A DNA stretch of 64,000 bases from Listeria monocytogenes (lineage in GTDB: Bacteria; Bacillota; Bacilli; Lactobacillales; Listeriaceae): contig NZ_CP168900.1 of the NCBI RefSeq assembly GCF_041765605.1, forward strand, positions 2,558,001-2,622,000, given 5' to 3'. The translations under genes and the position numbers were made by a program. This document shows positions 42,673-52,664 of the stretch, one piece after another. Positions within the stretch are counted from its first letter, which is position 1, and each line of letters begins with the position of its first letter. The notes beneath the pieces are model-generated. The model was not told where the DNA came from. It did not search any database and saw only the letters and a list, made by a program, of their open reading frames with translations.

Positions 42673-43914
42673 TTATAAACTTGGATAAAGCGGATATTCA
42701 TTTGTTAAAGTAGCCACGCGTGCTTTTACATCTGCGAGAACTTCTTCATTTTCTAAATTATGCAGTACTTCTGAAATAAGTACACCAACTTTTTCAATCG
42801 CAACTTCATCAAATCCACGAGTGGTCACTGCAGCAACACCTACACGGATACCACTTGTGACAAATGGGCTTTCCGTTTCGAATGGAATGGTATTTTTATT
42901 CACGGTAATACCAACTTCATCTAATACTTTCTCCGCTGCTTTCCCTGTTAAGCCTAGTGGTTTTAAATCGATTAATAGTAAATGATTATCCGAACCACCT
43001 GTTAAAACAGCAACATCATTCGCTTGAAGTGTTTCTGCTAATTTTTTAGAGTTACGAATAATTTGTTCACAGTACGCCGTGAATTCAGGTTGTAACGCTT
43101 CACCAAACGCCACTGCTTTCGCTGCGATTACGTGCATTAACGGTCCACCTTGGATTCCTGGGAAAATCGATTTATTTAATTTTTGTTCCCATTCTGCTTT
43201 GGCTAAAATCATTCCGCCGCGAGGTCCACGAAGCGTTTTATGGGTAGTTGTCGTTGTAAAATCAGCATAAGGAACTGGATTTTGATGCAAGCCAGCAGCA
43301 ACAAGACCAGCAATATGCGCCATATCTACCATTAAGTATGCGCCAACTTCATCAGCAATTTCGCGGAATTTAGCAAAATCGATTTTACGTGGATAAGCAC
43401 TTGCGCCCGCCACAATCATTTTTGGCTTATGTTTTAAAGCAGCTTCACGAACGATATCGTAATCAATTTCTTTCGTATCTTCACGAACGCCGTATTCAAC
43501 AAAATTGTATAAAACACCGCTGAAATTTACTGGGCTACCATGTGTTAAATGCCCACCATGTGAAAGGTTCATACCAAGAACGGTATCGCCTGGTTCAAGC
43601 ACTGTATGATAAACTGCCATATTCGCTTGAGCACCTGAGTGTGGTTGGACATTCGCATATTCAGCGCCAAATAATTTTTTCGCGCGGTCGCGTGCTAAAT
43701 CTTCCACAATATCCACGAATTCACATCCGCCGTAATAGCGTTTCCCTGGATAACCTTCTGCATATTTATTCGTTAATACAGAACCCATTGCTTCCATTAC
43801 TTGCTCACTAACAAAATTCTCAGATGCGATTAATTCGATATTCGCGCGTTGTCTACCAAGCTCTAACTTAATTGCATCAAAAACTTCCTTATCTTGCTTT
43901 TGTAAATAGACCAT
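42673..43914 (-). CDS. glyA: Serine hydroxymethyltransferase
   Basis: PLP enzyme that converts serine and tetrahydrofolate to glycine and methylene-THF. The PLP Schiff-base lysine is Lys226 in [25 protein letters not shown] and [13 protein letters not shown] are family signatures. The 413 residues are standard. It lies downstream of ywlE across a compound hairpin and has terminators on both sides. No PurR box was found. Confidence 0.97.
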
Positions 43915-44012
43915 CTGTGGACCCCATCCTTTTCTGATAAATTTTTCAAGTGAACTGTTATGTATTATCTTTAATAATTACTTAAATCGGGTAGAAAAGC
44001 AAGCATTTTGGA

Positions 44013-44073
44013 ATAAAAAAACGCAATTTCCGATAGTGAAGCGCTTCACTTATAAAAAACGTTCGGAAATTGC
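44013..44073 (-). terminator. Compound terminator after ywlE, arm inside the coding end
   Basis: Outer stem GCAATTTCCG / CGGAAATTGC (44064-44073 and 44023-44032) whose 5' arm encodes the last residues of YwlE, an inner palindrome AGTGAAGCGCTTCACT (44035-44050), then seven T on the minus strand. Confidence 0.85.
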
Positions 44074-44457
44074 ACTTTTTAGTTCGTAATAGGTAATTTC
44101 GTATTGCTCGATTGATCCACCGTAAGGATCTGGAATATCTGTTTTATCTTCGGAAATTAGTTGAATTTTATCGCTCGCTTTTGGAAAAAGGCTTTTTAGT
44201 TCCACTTGATGTTTTTGAGTCATTACGTAGATTTGGTCAGCCCAATCTATATCTGCTTCTGTAACTTTTTTAGCTTGGTGCGTTGTTGGCAAATTCATCT
44301 GCGCGAGAATTTGACGTGAATTTCCAGAGATAGCGTCCCCGTCCAAAGCACGTGTCCCAGCTGAACGAACATCTAGATCTGGGCGCAAATCCTGCAAGAT
44401 TTTTTCAGCTAAAGGACTTCGACACGTATTTCCTGTACAAACAAATAAGACATTCAT
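44050..44457 (-). CDS. ywlE: Protein-arginine phosphatase YwlE (low-molecular-weight phosphatase family)
   Basis: Low-molecular-weight phosphatase with the P-loop CTGNTCRSP: nucleophile Cys7, Arg13, and Thr11, the residue that in Bacillus YwlE gives preference for phosphoarginine over phosphotyrosine. The general acid lies in DIPDPYGG near the C-terminus. The 135 residues are slightly short but complete. It would reverse arginine marks made by McsB in the ClpCP pathway. Its ATG overlaps the ywlC stop (ATGA). Confidence 0.9.
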   Translation of the reverse strand: MNVLFVCTGNTCRSPLAEKILQDLRPDLDVRSAGTRALDGDAISGNSRQILAQMNLPTTHQAKKVTEADIDWADQIYVMTQKHQVELKSLFPKASDKIQLISEDKTDIPDPYGGSIEQYEITYYELKSAISERFL

Positions 44458-45491
44458 TCAGTAATCCTCCTATTGCCAGCAGCTTTTTCTAATCGGTTCA
44501 TAATTGCGGCTCCCAGCTCCGTTTCTGGATACACTTCTGCAAAAATAATATCTACATCCGCGTGATCAAAAGCCCGCAAACCTTTGTAAAGGCTCGTTGC
44601 AATTTCGTCCAATGCTTTTATACTCCCCGTTGTTTCAACCGCCGCACTTGTGGTCAGCTGATCTATCAGTTCTTTCGTCGCCAAAATGCCAAGTTTCTTA
44701 TTCGCAGCTTCTACTTTATTTATTTCCTTTTGCCAAAATGGAGTAGATCCTTCTATAAGATAAACCGGGGCTTTCGGAGCATAGTGCGTGTATTTCATCC
44801 CCGGGGCTTTTGGTTTTTCCGTTTCTTTCGTATTGTTTGTCGATATATCCACAGGGCCAATTACTTGCTCGATTTGTTCTTTTGTAATACCGCCTGGCCG
44901 CAGAATAATTGGCATTTCTAAGGAACAATCAATAACGGTAGACTCTAAACCAACACCAGTTGCGCCACCATCGATAATTCCAGCAATTTTCCCATCTAAA
45001 TCTTCTATAACATGGTCCGCTGTTGTTGGGCTGGGTTTTCCAGAACGATTCGCACTCGGAGCCGCAACAGGAACGTTCGCTGCGTTTATTAACGCTAGAC
45101 TTACAGGATGTTCCGGCATGCGGACACCAACTGTGGATAAGCCTGCAGAAACGTTCGCAGCCAAACTATCTTTTTTCAAAGGAAGGATAACCGTTAGTGG
45201 TCCTGGCCAAAATTTTTCCATGAGTTGGATGGCTTTCGGTGGATAACTTGCCACAAATGAATTCATTTGATCAAGGCGGGCGATGTGGACAATTAATGGG
45301 TTATCTGACGGGCGACCTTTTGCTGCATATATTTTTTGAATAGCGGCTTGGTTAGTTGCATCTGCTCCAAGACCGTAGACTGTTTCGGTTGGAAAAGCCA
45401 CGCATTCGCCATTTTGTAGTAATTCTGCTGCTTCTTGATAGATAGCTTGATTTGATTGTTGTTTGGTTATTTTCCAATGAATGGTTTGCAT
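44454..45491 (-). CDS. ywlC: Threonylcarbamoyl-AMP synthase (TsaC2/Sua5 type)
   Basis: Makes threonylcarbamoyl-AMP from threonine, bicarbonate and ATP for t6A37 of ANN-decoding tRNAs. The YrdC domain (about 12-200) shows AFPTETVYGLGADA, KGRPSDNPLIVHI, GPLTVIL, RMPEHP and APSANRSGKPSPT. The C-terminal Sua5 extension (about 230-345) marks the long form. It overlaps ywlE by four bases. The region directly upstream is a DnaA-box cluster, a place where B. subtilis ywlC also has one. Confidence 0.94.
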   Translation of the reverse strand: MQTIHWKITKQQSNQAIYQEAAELLQNGECVAFPTETVYGLGADATNQAAIQKIYAAKGRPSDNPLIVHIARLDQMNSFVASYPPKAIQLMEKFWPGPLTVILPLKKDSLAANVSAGLSTVGVRMPEHPVSLALINAANVPVAAPSANRSGKPSPTTADHVIEDLDGKIAGIIDGGATGVGLESTVIDCSLEMPIILRPGGITKEQIEQVIGPVDISTNNTKETEKPKAPGMKYTHYAPKAPVYLIEGSTPFWQKEINKVEAANKKLGILATKELIDQLTTSAAVETTGSIKALDEIATSLYKGLRAFDHADVDIIFAEVYPETELGAAIMNRLEKAAGNRRITE

Positions 45492-45597
45492 GAATTCCGG
45501 TCCCCTTTACATAACTTCTATTATATTTTAACGTTTTCCGCCTTATTTTTACAGTATTGTTTTTTAAAACCTGAAAATCGCTATTTTTGAACAAAAG

Positions 45598-45972
45598 TTA
45601 TCCCCAAACTGTGGATAATAACTTTGTCAATGGGGATAACTTCTTGTGAAATGTGGATAATTCGTAAAGCTAAGTAAAAAAGCCATTTTCTTTATTAAGA
45701 TTTGATTAAAAAAATTTTTTGCACAACATTTTATCCACAGTTTTGTGGATAACTTTCCAAAGAAAAAGACGCTTCTTTTATAGAAACGCCTTTATACCAA
45801 TATATTAGAGCATGTTACGTAGCGATCTTTTGAATTGATATCTTTGTGGATAATAATTGTAGAATGTGGATAACTTTTTTCGAATAATTGTTTTACACGC
45901 TCGCCTTGTGTATAACCTATCTCCACCCCTACCCAAAAAGAGGAATTTAGGACATATTTTAAGTTATCCACA
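45598..45972. other. DnaA-box cluster at ywlC/prmC
   Basis: Ten 9-mers in 375 bp. Perfect TTATNCACA matches: 45610-45618 (-), 45652-45660 (-), 45731-45739 (+), 45744-45752 (-), 45845-45853 (-), 45865-45873 (-), 45907-45915 (-, TTATACACA) and 45964-45972 (+). One-mismatch TTATCCCCA: 45598-45606 (+) and 45631-45639 (-). The first six are intergenic, the last four lie in the 3' end of prmC. B. subtilis has DnaA-binding clusters away from oriC, one of them at ywlC, that titrate DnaA. Confidence 0.88.
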
Positions 45973-46643
45973 AATCGTTCATAAATAGCGAGTCCATCAT
46001 TTTCAGCAAATAATGCTAATGAAGGTTCGTTTTTTAGCACATAATCCGACATTTCTGCTTTTTCTGCTTCAGAAATATAGGGCGGATTGGCGACAATCAT
46101 ATCGAATCGTTCTTCGTTTTGTTTAAATGCTTCAAGTAAATCTGTTTCGACAAAACGCACATCCGCATTTAATAACAATGCATTCTTTTTGGCCACGGCA
46201 AGTGCTGGAGCCGAAATATCAGAAGCCGTCATCGAAATCTCAGGAAATGCTTTTTTGAGCGCAATCGCGATAATCCCGCTTCCAGTACAAACATCTAGCA
46301 CGTTTTTAACTGAATGTTTTTTCAAAAAATCCTCCGCACAAGCGACTAACTCTTCTGTTTCAGGCCGCGGAATAAGAACATCTTCTGTCACTAAAAAATC
46401 ATAGCCATAAAAAGGTGCTGTTTTTAAAATATACTGCACTGGCTCGCCAGCTAAGTATCTAGCAAAATCTTCCTCGAATTGCTTTTCATGATTCGGTTCA
46501 AGTTCGCGATTAATTTCCATCCAAAGCTCAGAACGCGAAAGTCCCATTCTGGTTTCTAGTAAAATTTCTGCTGCATTTTGGTCTAGCCCTTTTTCAAGAA
46601 GGATTGCTTCAGCATTTTTTAGCAACTGACTAATTTGCGTCAT
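45792..46643 (-). CDS. prmC: Release factor glutamine methyltransferase PrmC
   Basis: Methylates the glutamine of the GGQ motif in RF1 and RF2. The SAM-binding motif is [15 protein letters not shown] (115-129) and the catalytic NPPY is at 186-189. An N-terminal helical domain of about 75 residues binds the release factor. The 283 residues are normal. Its start overlaps the end of prfA (RF1), its substrate gene, by 14 bp. The last 60 codons carry four DnaA boxes, which encode for example YPHS and IHKD. Confidence 0.95.
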   Translation of the reverse strand: MTQISQLLKNAEAILLEKGLDQNAAEILLETRMGLSRSELWMEINRELEPNHEKQFEEDFARYLAGEPVQYILKTAPFYGYDFLVTEDVLIPRPETEELVACAEDFLKKHSVKNVLDVCTGSGIIAIALKKAFPEISMTASDISAPALAVAKKNALLLNADVRFVETDLLEAFKQNEERFDMIVANPPYISEAEKAEMSDYVLKNEPSLALFAENDGLAIYERFVDNLKYVLNSSFWVGVEIGYTQGERVKQLFEKSYPHSTIIIHKDINSKDRYVTCSNILV

Positions 46644-47706
46644 TTAAATGCTCCAATTTACTTGTTTGATCTTCTAGGATAAGCGCATCAATGATTTCAT
46701 CGAGTTTACCTTCCATAATTTGATCTAGCTTTTGAATAGTTAAGCCGATACGATGGTCGGTTACGCGGTTTTGCGGATAGTTGTAAGTCCGGATCCGTTC
46801 AGAGCGGTCACCCGTTCCTACAGCAGATTTGCGGTTTGCATCATATTCTTCGCGAGCTTCACGTTCAAATTTATCATATACACGTGCGCGTAATACTTTC
46901 ATCGCTTTGTCTTTATTTTTCAGCTGGGAACGTTCATCTTGCATCGATACGACAATCCCGGTTGGAATATGCGTTAGACGTACAGCTGACATCGTCGTAT
47001 TGACACTTTGTCCACCGGCACCAGTAGACGCAAATGTATCAGTGCGGATATCTTTATCGTGCAGTTCAATTTCCACTTCTTCCGCTTCTGGCAAAATGGC
47101 TACTGTCGCTGTTGATGTATGGATTCGACCACCTGATTCTGTTTCTGGTACACGTTGAACACGGTGCGCCCCGTTTTCATATTTCATTCGGGAAAAGGCA
47201 TCATTTCCATTCATCATCGCAATAATTTCTTTGTAACCACCAATACCGGTTGGGTTCGCGTCCATGATTTCTACTTTCCAGCCACGTGATTCCGCATATT
47301 TACTGTACATACGGAATAAATCGCCGGCAAATAAAGCTGCTTCATCTCCACCAGCTGCTCCGCGGATTTCTAAAATAACGTTTTTGTCATCATTAGGATC
47401 TTTTGGCACGAGTAATAGTTTTAGTCGTTCTTCTAAGTCTGCCTTTTCTTTTTGAAGTTCCGCGAATTCTTCTTTGGCCATTTCGCGCATTTCATCGTCT
47501 AGTTTTTCTCCTAAGAGTTCCTTTGTTTCGTTAATTTGTTCGTTTACATTTTTGTATTCGCGGTACGTTTCGACTGTCGCGGTAATGCCAGATTGTTCTT
47601 TGGAAAGGTCGCGTAGTCGTTTTGGATCCGATACTACATCTGGATCACTTAATAACTCATTTAGTTCATCATAACGGTCTTCCACCGCCTGTAATCGATC
47701 ATACAT
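46630..47706 (-). CDS. prfA: Peptide chain release factor 1 (not the virulence regulator PrfA)
   Basis: RF1 recognises UAA and UAG. The stop-codon tripeptide PET (187-189, the PxT motif) and catalytic GGQ (231-233) distinguish it from RF2 (SPF). The 358 residues are normal. It lies between tdk and prmC, as in Bacillus. The symbol clashes in Listeria with the Crp-family virulence regulator PrfA, which is unrelated and not in this window. Confidence 0.96.
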   Translation of the reverse strand: MYDRLQAVEDRYDELNELLSDPDVVSDPKRLRDLSKEQSGITATVETYREYKNVNEQINETKELLGEKLDDEMREMAKEEFAELQKEKADLEERLKLLLVPKDPNDDKNVILEIRGAAGGDEAALFAGDLFRMYSKYAESRGWKVEIMDANPTGIGGYKEIIAMMNGNDAFSRMKYENGAHRVQRVPETESGGRIHTSTATVAILPEAEEVEIELHDKDIRTDTFASTGAGGQSVNTTMSAVRLTHIPTGIVVSMQDERSQLKNKDKAMKVLRARVYDKFEREAREEYDANRKSAVGTGDRSERIRTYNYPQNRVTDHRIGLTIQKLDQIMEGKLDEIIDALILEDQTSKLEHLNDAN

Positions 47707-47728
47707 TGTATTTCAACACCTCTTTTAA

Positions 47729-48304
47729 TTATTTTATTGGTGGATTGGCATGACATTTGCGACACACAGGGTAATAGTGGTCATTTCCGCCAATCATAAT
47801 TTGTTCACCTGTATAAACTGGTTTTCCTTTGTCATCAACGCGCAGAACCATCGTTGCCTTTTTAGCACAAAACCAGCAAATTGTTTTCATTTCTTCTAGT
47901 TTATCCGCATATAGCAGCAAGTATTTCGAACCTTCAAATAGCTCATTTCGAAAATCATTTTTTAGTCCGTAGGCAATTACTGGGATATTTAATTCATCCA
48001 CAATTTTCGCTAACTGAAATACGTGTTCTTTTTCTAGAAACTGTGATTCATCTAAAAGAACACAATTCGGTTTTGGTTTAATATTCGCTACGATTTCAAA
48101 AATATCTGTGTCACTAAAAATAGGAGTTGCTTCTCGTTTCAGTCCAATTCGACTTGAAATGAAGCCAACTTGGTCTCTATCGTCAATACCTGAAGTGAAG
48201 ATAGCCACTGTTTTATTTTGTTCTTCATAATTATGTGCGACTTTAAGAATTTCAATGGTTTTCCCACTATTCATGGAACCATAACGGAAAAATAACTGTG
48301 CCAT
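47729..48304 (-). CDS. tdk: Thymidine kinase
   Basis: Type II thymidine kinase for pyrimidine salvage. Walker A GSMNSGKT (9-16), the DESQF motif, and a zinc lasso with CWFC and CRKC. I start at ATG 48302-48304 (MAQLFFRYG, 191 residues), which has GGGAG upstream; the long frame to 48406 overlaps the terminator of the thr operon. It is followed 22 bp later by prfA. Confidence 0.96.
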   Translation of the reverse strand: MAQLFFRYGSMNSGKTIEILKVAHNYEEQNKTVAIFTSGIDDRDQVGFISSRIGLKREATPIFSDTDIFEIVANIKPKPNCVLLDESQFLEKEHVFQLAKIVDELNIPVIAYGLKNDFRNELFEGSKYLLLYADKLEEMKTICWFCAKKATMVLRVDDKGKPVYTGEQIMIGGNDHYYPVCRKCHANPPIK

Positions 48305-48379
48305 TAAGACCGCTCCCTTTAACTTTATAAACTCTTTTCCTATTTTATCATAGAGCGGCACAAATTGGGACATATAGTT

Positions 48380-48412
48380 AAAAAAAGCTACGCCGCATAT
48401 GGGCATAGCTTG
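48380..48412 (-). terminator. Terminator of hom-thrC-thrB
   Basis: AGCTATGCC / GGCGTAGCT stem with a 7-base loop and seven T on the minus strand, directly after the thrB stop. Confidence 0.9.
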
Positions 48413-48415
48413 ATT

Positions 48416-49282
48416 TCATCGAAAAACTTCCGCGCCGCTTCCTTCGACATCAAGTAGAAGGACGTCCGCATCGATTTCTAGTGTTTGTAAAGATGTTTGC
48501 AGTTTATTCGCGAGGTTTCGAGGAGCGAACACTAGGACAGTTGGACCAGCGCCGCTCAAACAAGCAGCATAGGCTCCCTGGCTTTTGGCTACATCGCGAA
48601 TTTGTGTTAAATGTGGCACTAATTGACTGCGATATTTTTCATGCCATAAATCACGTTCCATCATTTCTCCGGCTAATGTCATATCATTGCGCAAAATCGC
48701 GGCAATCATTACATTGGCGATACTACTAGCTTGGACAGCTTCTTTGAACGGAAGCGTATCAGGCAAAACACCACGACTTTCCGAAGTAAGAAGTTCTGCC
48801 TTTGGAATAAAAGCAATTAAAGCACAATCCGGAAAAAGGTGGCGTACATAGAAATCTTCTCCATCTAATTTCGCCCCTACGACCCAGTTTCCTAGAACCG
48901 CTGGCGCGACATTATCGGGATGCCCTTCTATTTCAGCAGCTATCCGGACTTTTTCCTCTTTTGAAAGGTTAAGTTCAGCAAGTGTATTGGCTAATTCAAT
49001 CCCCGCAACAACCGCCGCAGAACTACTGCCTAGTCCACGAGCGGGTGGAATATCACAGGTCATCACTAAATGATGCGGCGTTAAATTAGGCGCCAGATTT
49101 AAGGCCGTTTCGATAATTACATTGGTTTCATCATGCGGAATCCCGCCGCCAATATTATGTTCGATATACCAAGAGTCTGCTTCCGCTCCAATATCAAGCG
49201 TTAAATATAACGTTAACGCTAAACCACACGAATCAAAGCCAGGGCCAAGATTGGCTGTCGTTGCTGGGACACGAATACGCAT
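48416..49282 (-). CDS. thrB: Homoserine kinase
   Basis: GHMP kinase that phosphorylates homoserine on the way to threonine. The GHMP signature PPARGLGSSSAAVVAG starts near residue 79, with VPATTANLGPGFDS at the N-terminus and the C-terminal glycine-rich AACLSGAGPTVL. The 288 residues are normal. It overlaps thrC by one base (TAATG) and is last in hom-thrC-thrB. Confidence 0.96.
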   Translation of the reverse strand: MRIRVPATTANLGPGFDSCGLALTLYLTLDIGAEADSWYIEHNIGGGIPHDETNVIIETALNLAPNLTPHHLVMTCDIPPARGLGSSSAAVVAGIELANTLAELNLSKEEKVRIAAEIEGHPDNVAPAVLGNWVVGAKLDGEDFYVRHLFPDCALIAFIPKAELLTSESRGVLPDTLPFKEAVQASSIANVMIAAILRNDMTLAGEMMERDLWHEKYRSQLVPHLTQIRDVAKSQGAYAACLSGAGPTVLVFAPRNLANKLQTSLQTLEIDADVLLLDVEGSGAEVFR

Positions 49283-50337
49283 TAAGCTTTCACTCCTGAA
49301 CGTAAATGTGTGCGCATTGCTTCGATATCATCCACATGAGAAATTGGAATTTCATGCACACTCATCGCAGTATCCGGATCTTTTAACCCATTTCCAGTAA
49401 AGACACAAACAACTGTTTCGCCTTTTTTAATTGTTCCATTTGCTACATGTTGGATTACACCAGCTAATGAAGCAGCTGAACCTGGCTCGATGAAGACACC
49501 ATCTTGCGCTGCAATTTTTTTATAGGCATTAACAATTTCATCATCTGTTACAGAATGGATATATCCGCCAGATTCATCGCGAGCTGCTTCTGCAAGCCCC
49601 CAACTAGCTGGATTTCCGATACGAATCGCTGTTGCAATTGTTTCCGGATTATCAATCGGTTTACCTTGAACAATCGCAGCCGCACCTTCCGCTTCAAAAC
49701 CATGCATCCGTGGAAGTCCAGAAGCCTTAGCCTCATTCCACTCTTTAAATCCTTTCCAGTATGCAGAAATATTTCCGGCATTACCGACTGGAATAGCAAG
49801 GACATCTGGAGCAGAACCTAATTGCTCACAAATTTCGAATGCAGCTGTTTTTTGACCTTCTAAACGATAAGGATTTACCGAGTTTACAAGCGTTACTGCT
49901 TCTGTTTCAGCCAATTCACGAACCGATTTTAATGCTTCGTCAAAATTACCTTGAATCGAGATAATATCTGCTCCGTACATAACTGCTTGCGCTAATTTTC
50001 CTAAGGCAACTTTACCTTCTGGAATAACAATGTACGCTTTTAATCCCGCACGTGTTGCGTATGCCGCAGCCGCAGCAGAAGTATTCCCAGTGGATGCACA
50101 AATAACCGCTTCGGCACCTTCTTCTTTCGCTTTAGCGACAGCCATAACCATTCCACGGTCTTTAAAAGAACCGGTTGGATTTAAGCCTTCATATTTTCCG
50201 TATAAAGTAACACCAAGTTCTTTGGACAAATTCGGTAATGGGATAAGTGGTGTATTTCCTTCCGCAAGTGAAATCATTGGCGTTTTATCAGTTACTGGTA
50301 GATATTCTTTATATTTTTCTAGTAAACCTTTATACAT
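49282..50337 (-). CDS. thrC: Threonine synthase
   Basis: PLP-dependent enzyme converting O-phosphohomoserine to threonine. The PLP lysine is Lys59 in [10 protein letters not shown], with [16 protein letters not shown] as phosphate-binding loop and [11 protein letters not shown]. At 351 residues it is the short Bacillus type. It lies 2 bp after hom and overlaps thrB by one base. Confidence 0.96.
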   Translation of the reverse strand: MYKGLLEKYKEYLPVTDKTPMISLAEGNTPLIPLPNLSKELGVTLYGKYEGLNPTGSFKDRGMVMAVAKAKEEGAEAVICASTGNTSAAAAAYATRAGLKAYIVIPEGKVALGKLAQAVMYGADIISIQGNFDEALKSVRELAETEAVTLVNSVNPYRLEGQKTAAFEICEQLGSAPDVLAIPVGNAGNISAYWKGFKEWNEAKASGLPRMHGFEAEGAAAIVQGKPIDNPETIATAIRIGNPASWGLAEAARDESGGYIHSVTDDEIVNAYKKIAAQDGVFIEPGSAASLAGVIQHVANGTIKKGETVVCVFTGNGLKDPDTAMSVHEIPISHVDDIEAMRTHLRSGVKA

Positions 50338-50339
50338 AT

Positions 50340-51626
50340 TTAACCCTCCACAACGGAATATTTTGCGAGCATTTGCATTTCTGGCTCATCTTTGACCCTA
50401 GCGATTGCTTGTTCTAATTGTGCTTGACTAGTTGAATGTGTCACGATAACAACGGTCGCCGTAAAATCATCATACGGTTGTTGCAAAATTTTATCAAAAC
50501 CAACGCCGGCTTCCGCAAAAATTTGCGTCAACTTAAGGAAGGTTCCTGTTTTATCGTCCATTGTTAGACGAAGATAGTATTTTGAGAAAACTTGTTCTTT
50601 CGGTGTATGCTTCGTTTCGTGTTTGTAGCTGTTAAAAGCATTCCCATTAGTACCAAGACGGCTGTTTTTAGCAACAGTAATTAAATCACTAACCACACTT
50701 GTCGCAGTTGGTAATTCGCCAGCACCAGGTCCGTAAAACATTGTTTCTCCGACTGCTGCACCAGTTACAAATACGGCATTATTTTCATAGTTAACACCTG
50801 CAAGCGGATGAGCTTTTGGTAATAAAACCGGCCCTACGTTGACATTAACTGTGCCGTTTGTTTCTTCCGCCGTACCTACTAGTTTAATTTTATAACCTAA
50901 TTGGTAAGCTACATCGATATCTTCAGGAGAAATCCCGCGAATACCATTTGTTTCTACATTATCTAAATTCACATTCATACCAAATGCGAGTCTTGTCATA
51001 ATAACCATTTTCCTTGCGGCATCGATTCCGTCTACATCATTTGTTGGATCAGATTCGGCAAAACCCAGCGCTTGTGCTTCTGCTAAAACATCTTCATATG
51101 ACTTTTTCTCTGTCGTCATTTTTGTTAGCATAAAATTGGTCGTCCCGTTGACGATTCCCATTACTTTTTGAATTTTATCTGCTGCAAGGCTGTTTACGAT
51201 TGTTCGTAAAATTGGAATTCCCCCGGCAACACTTGCTTCATAAAACAAATCACAGTTATTAGCTTGTGCAACTGCCACTAATTCGTCGCCGTGTAGCGCA
51301 ATCAAATCCTTATTCGCAGTTACTACATGCTTTCCAGCTTTCAAGGCCTGCAAAATGTATTCCCGCGCAGTTGTGATGCTGCCCATAACCTCGACAACAA
51401 CAGCAATTTCTGGATCATCCAGTACATCAGACGGATTGGTGGTTAGTTCAAAACCTTTTGTTTCATAACGGCGATTTTTTTCTAAGTCACGAACTAGCAC
51501 TTTCTTTACAGAAATATGATAGCCAGTTACTTGACTAATTTTTTCTTGATGCTCTTCTAAAATATGAATAACACCGCTACCTACCGTTCCAAATCCTAAC
51601 ACACCTACTTGTAACTTTGCTTCCAC
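50340..51626 (-). CDS. hom: Homoserine dehydrogenase
   Basis: Reduces aspartate semialdehyde to homoserine. The N-terminal NAD(P)-binding motif is [11 protein letters not shown] (8-18), followed by the catalytic domain ([29 protein letters not shown]) and a C-terminal ACT domain (about 350-428), the likely site of threonine feedback. The start is GTG (51624-51626) behind AAGGAGG. It is first in hom-thrC-thrB. No T-box leader is present in the 130-bp upstream gap. Confidence 0.96.
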   Translation of the reverse strand: MEAKLQVGVLGFGTVGSGVIHILEEHQEKISQVTGYHISVKKVLVRDLEKNRRYETKGFELTTNPSDVLDDPEIAVVVEVMGSITTAREYILQALKAGKHVVTANKDLIALHGDELVAVAQANNCDLFYEASVAGGIPILRTIVNSLAADKIQKVMGIVNGTTNFMLTKMTTEKKSYEDVLAEAQALGFAESDPTNDVDGIDAARKMVIMTRLAFGMNVNLDNVETNGIRGISPEDIDVAYQLGYKIKLVGTAEETNGTVNVNVGPVLLPKAHPLAGVNYENNAVFVTGAAVGETMFYGPGAGELPTATSVVSDLITVAKNSRLGTNGNAFNSYKHETKHTPKEQVFSKYYLRLTMDDKTGTFLKLTQIFAEAGVGFDKILQQPYDDFTATVVIVTHSTSQAQLEQAIARVKDEPEMQMLAKYSVVEG

Positions 51627-51708
51627 TTGAAAACCTCCTTATTATTGTTTAACAAAACAGAAAATTTAACTTTTTTAATACCTACTCATAAAAAAAGTAA
51701 TTAGTGAT

Positions 51709-51738
51709 ATTATACGCAACTTGACCGGGAAAAGTAAA
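51709..51738 (-). promoter_or_regulatory. Sigma-A promoter of hom-thrC-thrB
   Basis: TATAAT (51709-51714) preceded at 17-18 bp by TTACTT/TTTACT (51732-51738), about 85 bp before hom. No operator repeat was recognised. Confidence 0.65.
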
Positions 51739-51787
51739 CCCTTGAAAGGAAAGTTTTTATTTTTAGTAGCTATAAGGAAAATTTCCA

Positions 51788-51818
51788 TAAAAAAACACAC
51801 CCAGCAAAAGCTGAGTGC
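51788..51818 (-). terminator. Terminator of rpmE2
   Basis: CACTCAGC / GCTGGGTG stem with a TTTT loop and TGTTTTTTT on the minus strand, 30 bp after the rpmE2 stop. Confidence 0.9.
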
Positions 51819-51847
51819 GCAAATTATTTCGTTCGTTACATACAGTC

Positions 51848-52093
51848 TTATTTGAGACCGTATTTTTTGTTGAAGCGGTCCACACGGCCGTCTGCAGTCG
51901 CATGTTTTTGTTTACCAGTATAGAACGGGTGCGAATCAGAAGAGATTTCGACACGAAGTAATGGATACTCGTTGCCATCTTCCCATTTAATTGTTTCGCT
52001 TGAGCTCTTAGTAGAACCTGACAAAAATTTGAAATCAGTACTAGTATCAACAAATACCACTGGACGGTACTCAGGATGAATTCCAGTTTTCAT
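51848..52093 (-). CDS. rpmE2: Ribosomal protein L31, type B
   Basis: Large-subunit protein L31. Its 81 residues contain [37 protein letters not shown] and a basic C-terminus. It lacks the CxxC zinc site of type A L31, so it is the zinc-independent form that in Bacillus replaces L31A in zinc starvation. Here it may be the only copy; none other is in the window. No Zur box was recognised upstream. It is followed by the hom operon and preceded by gtcA. Confidence 0.96.
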   Translation of the reverse strand: MKTGIHPEYRPVVFVDTSTDFKFLSGSTKSSSETIKWEDGNEYPLLRVEISSDSHPFYTGKQKHATADGRVDRFNKKYGLK

Positions 52094-52194
52094 TTCTTTT
52101 CAACTCCTTCGCCCTGAATCATCTGAAACAGAGTAATTAAGTGCTTTTACACACAGTATAAATATTATAACAATGTTGAAGCAAACAAGCAAGA

Positions 52195-52632
52195 TTATTT
52201 TTGCACTTTAAAGATTATCCATTTACTAAACACATAGTTCAGTACAAGCACAATAATATTGGTCCAGATTTTCGCCCATAATTCGTCTACAGATAAATAA
52301 CTGATTAAAAGAATCATGACTAAAATATCTATTATATAGGTTAAACAACGAAAACCAAAGAAAGAACTCGCTTCACGAAGACGATCTTTCCAAGTCGGCG
52401 TATAACTGTCAAAAACAAATTTTTTATTTGAAAAGTAAGCGAAAAGTACAGATGCGATAAAAGCAATAGTATTTGCGATACGGTAATCCCAGTTCAAAAC
52501 ATAAGTACATAACCAAAATGTTACGATGTTAATAACTGTCGTAAATCCACCCATAATTAGGTACATGAATATACTGTGTACTTGATCTGTGTACCACGGA
52601 ATTTTATTTAATAATTGTCTTATTTTGCTCAT
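52195..52632 (-). CDS. gtcA: GtrA-family membrane protein GtcA
   Basis: Small membrane protein with four helices (145 residues), GtrA/DPMS family: FTTVINIVTFWLC, FAYFSNKKFVFDS and the C-terminal NYVFSKWIIF. GtrA-like proteins flip polyprenol-linked sugars; in Listeria GtcA is required for sugar decoration of wall teichoic acid (galactose and glucose in serotype 4b). It lies between rpmE2 and rho, 32 bp from rho. In serovar 1/2a strains, as I recall, a glycosyltransferase gene separates gtcA from rho; it is absent here. Confidence 0.93.
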   Translation of the reverse strand: MSKIRQLLNKIPWYTDQVHSIFMYLIMGGFTTVINIVTFWLCTYVLNWDYRIANTIAFIASVLFAYFSNKKFVFDSYTPTWKDRLREASSFFGFRCLTYIIDILVMILLISYLSVDELWAKIWTNIIVLVLNYVFSKWIIFKVQK

Positions 52633-52664
52633 AAAATAACTTCTTTCTCTGTAGTATTTTTGGT

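Noticed and set aside
44035-44050. cre site (TGAAGCGCTTCA palindrome) near glyA
   Set aside because: It is the inner stem of the ywlE terminator, which explains its symmetry.
45598-45972. Replication origin
   Set aside because: No dnaA/dnaN neighbours and no clear AT-rich unwinding region; better explained as a DnaA-titration cluster.
46630-47706. Listeria virulence regulator PrfA
   Set aside because: The protein has GGQ and PET motifs of release factor 1; the names merely coincide.
50340-51762. T-box riboswitch for threonine before hom
   Set aside because: The gap is about 130 bp, lacks the T-box sequence and has a normal promoter.
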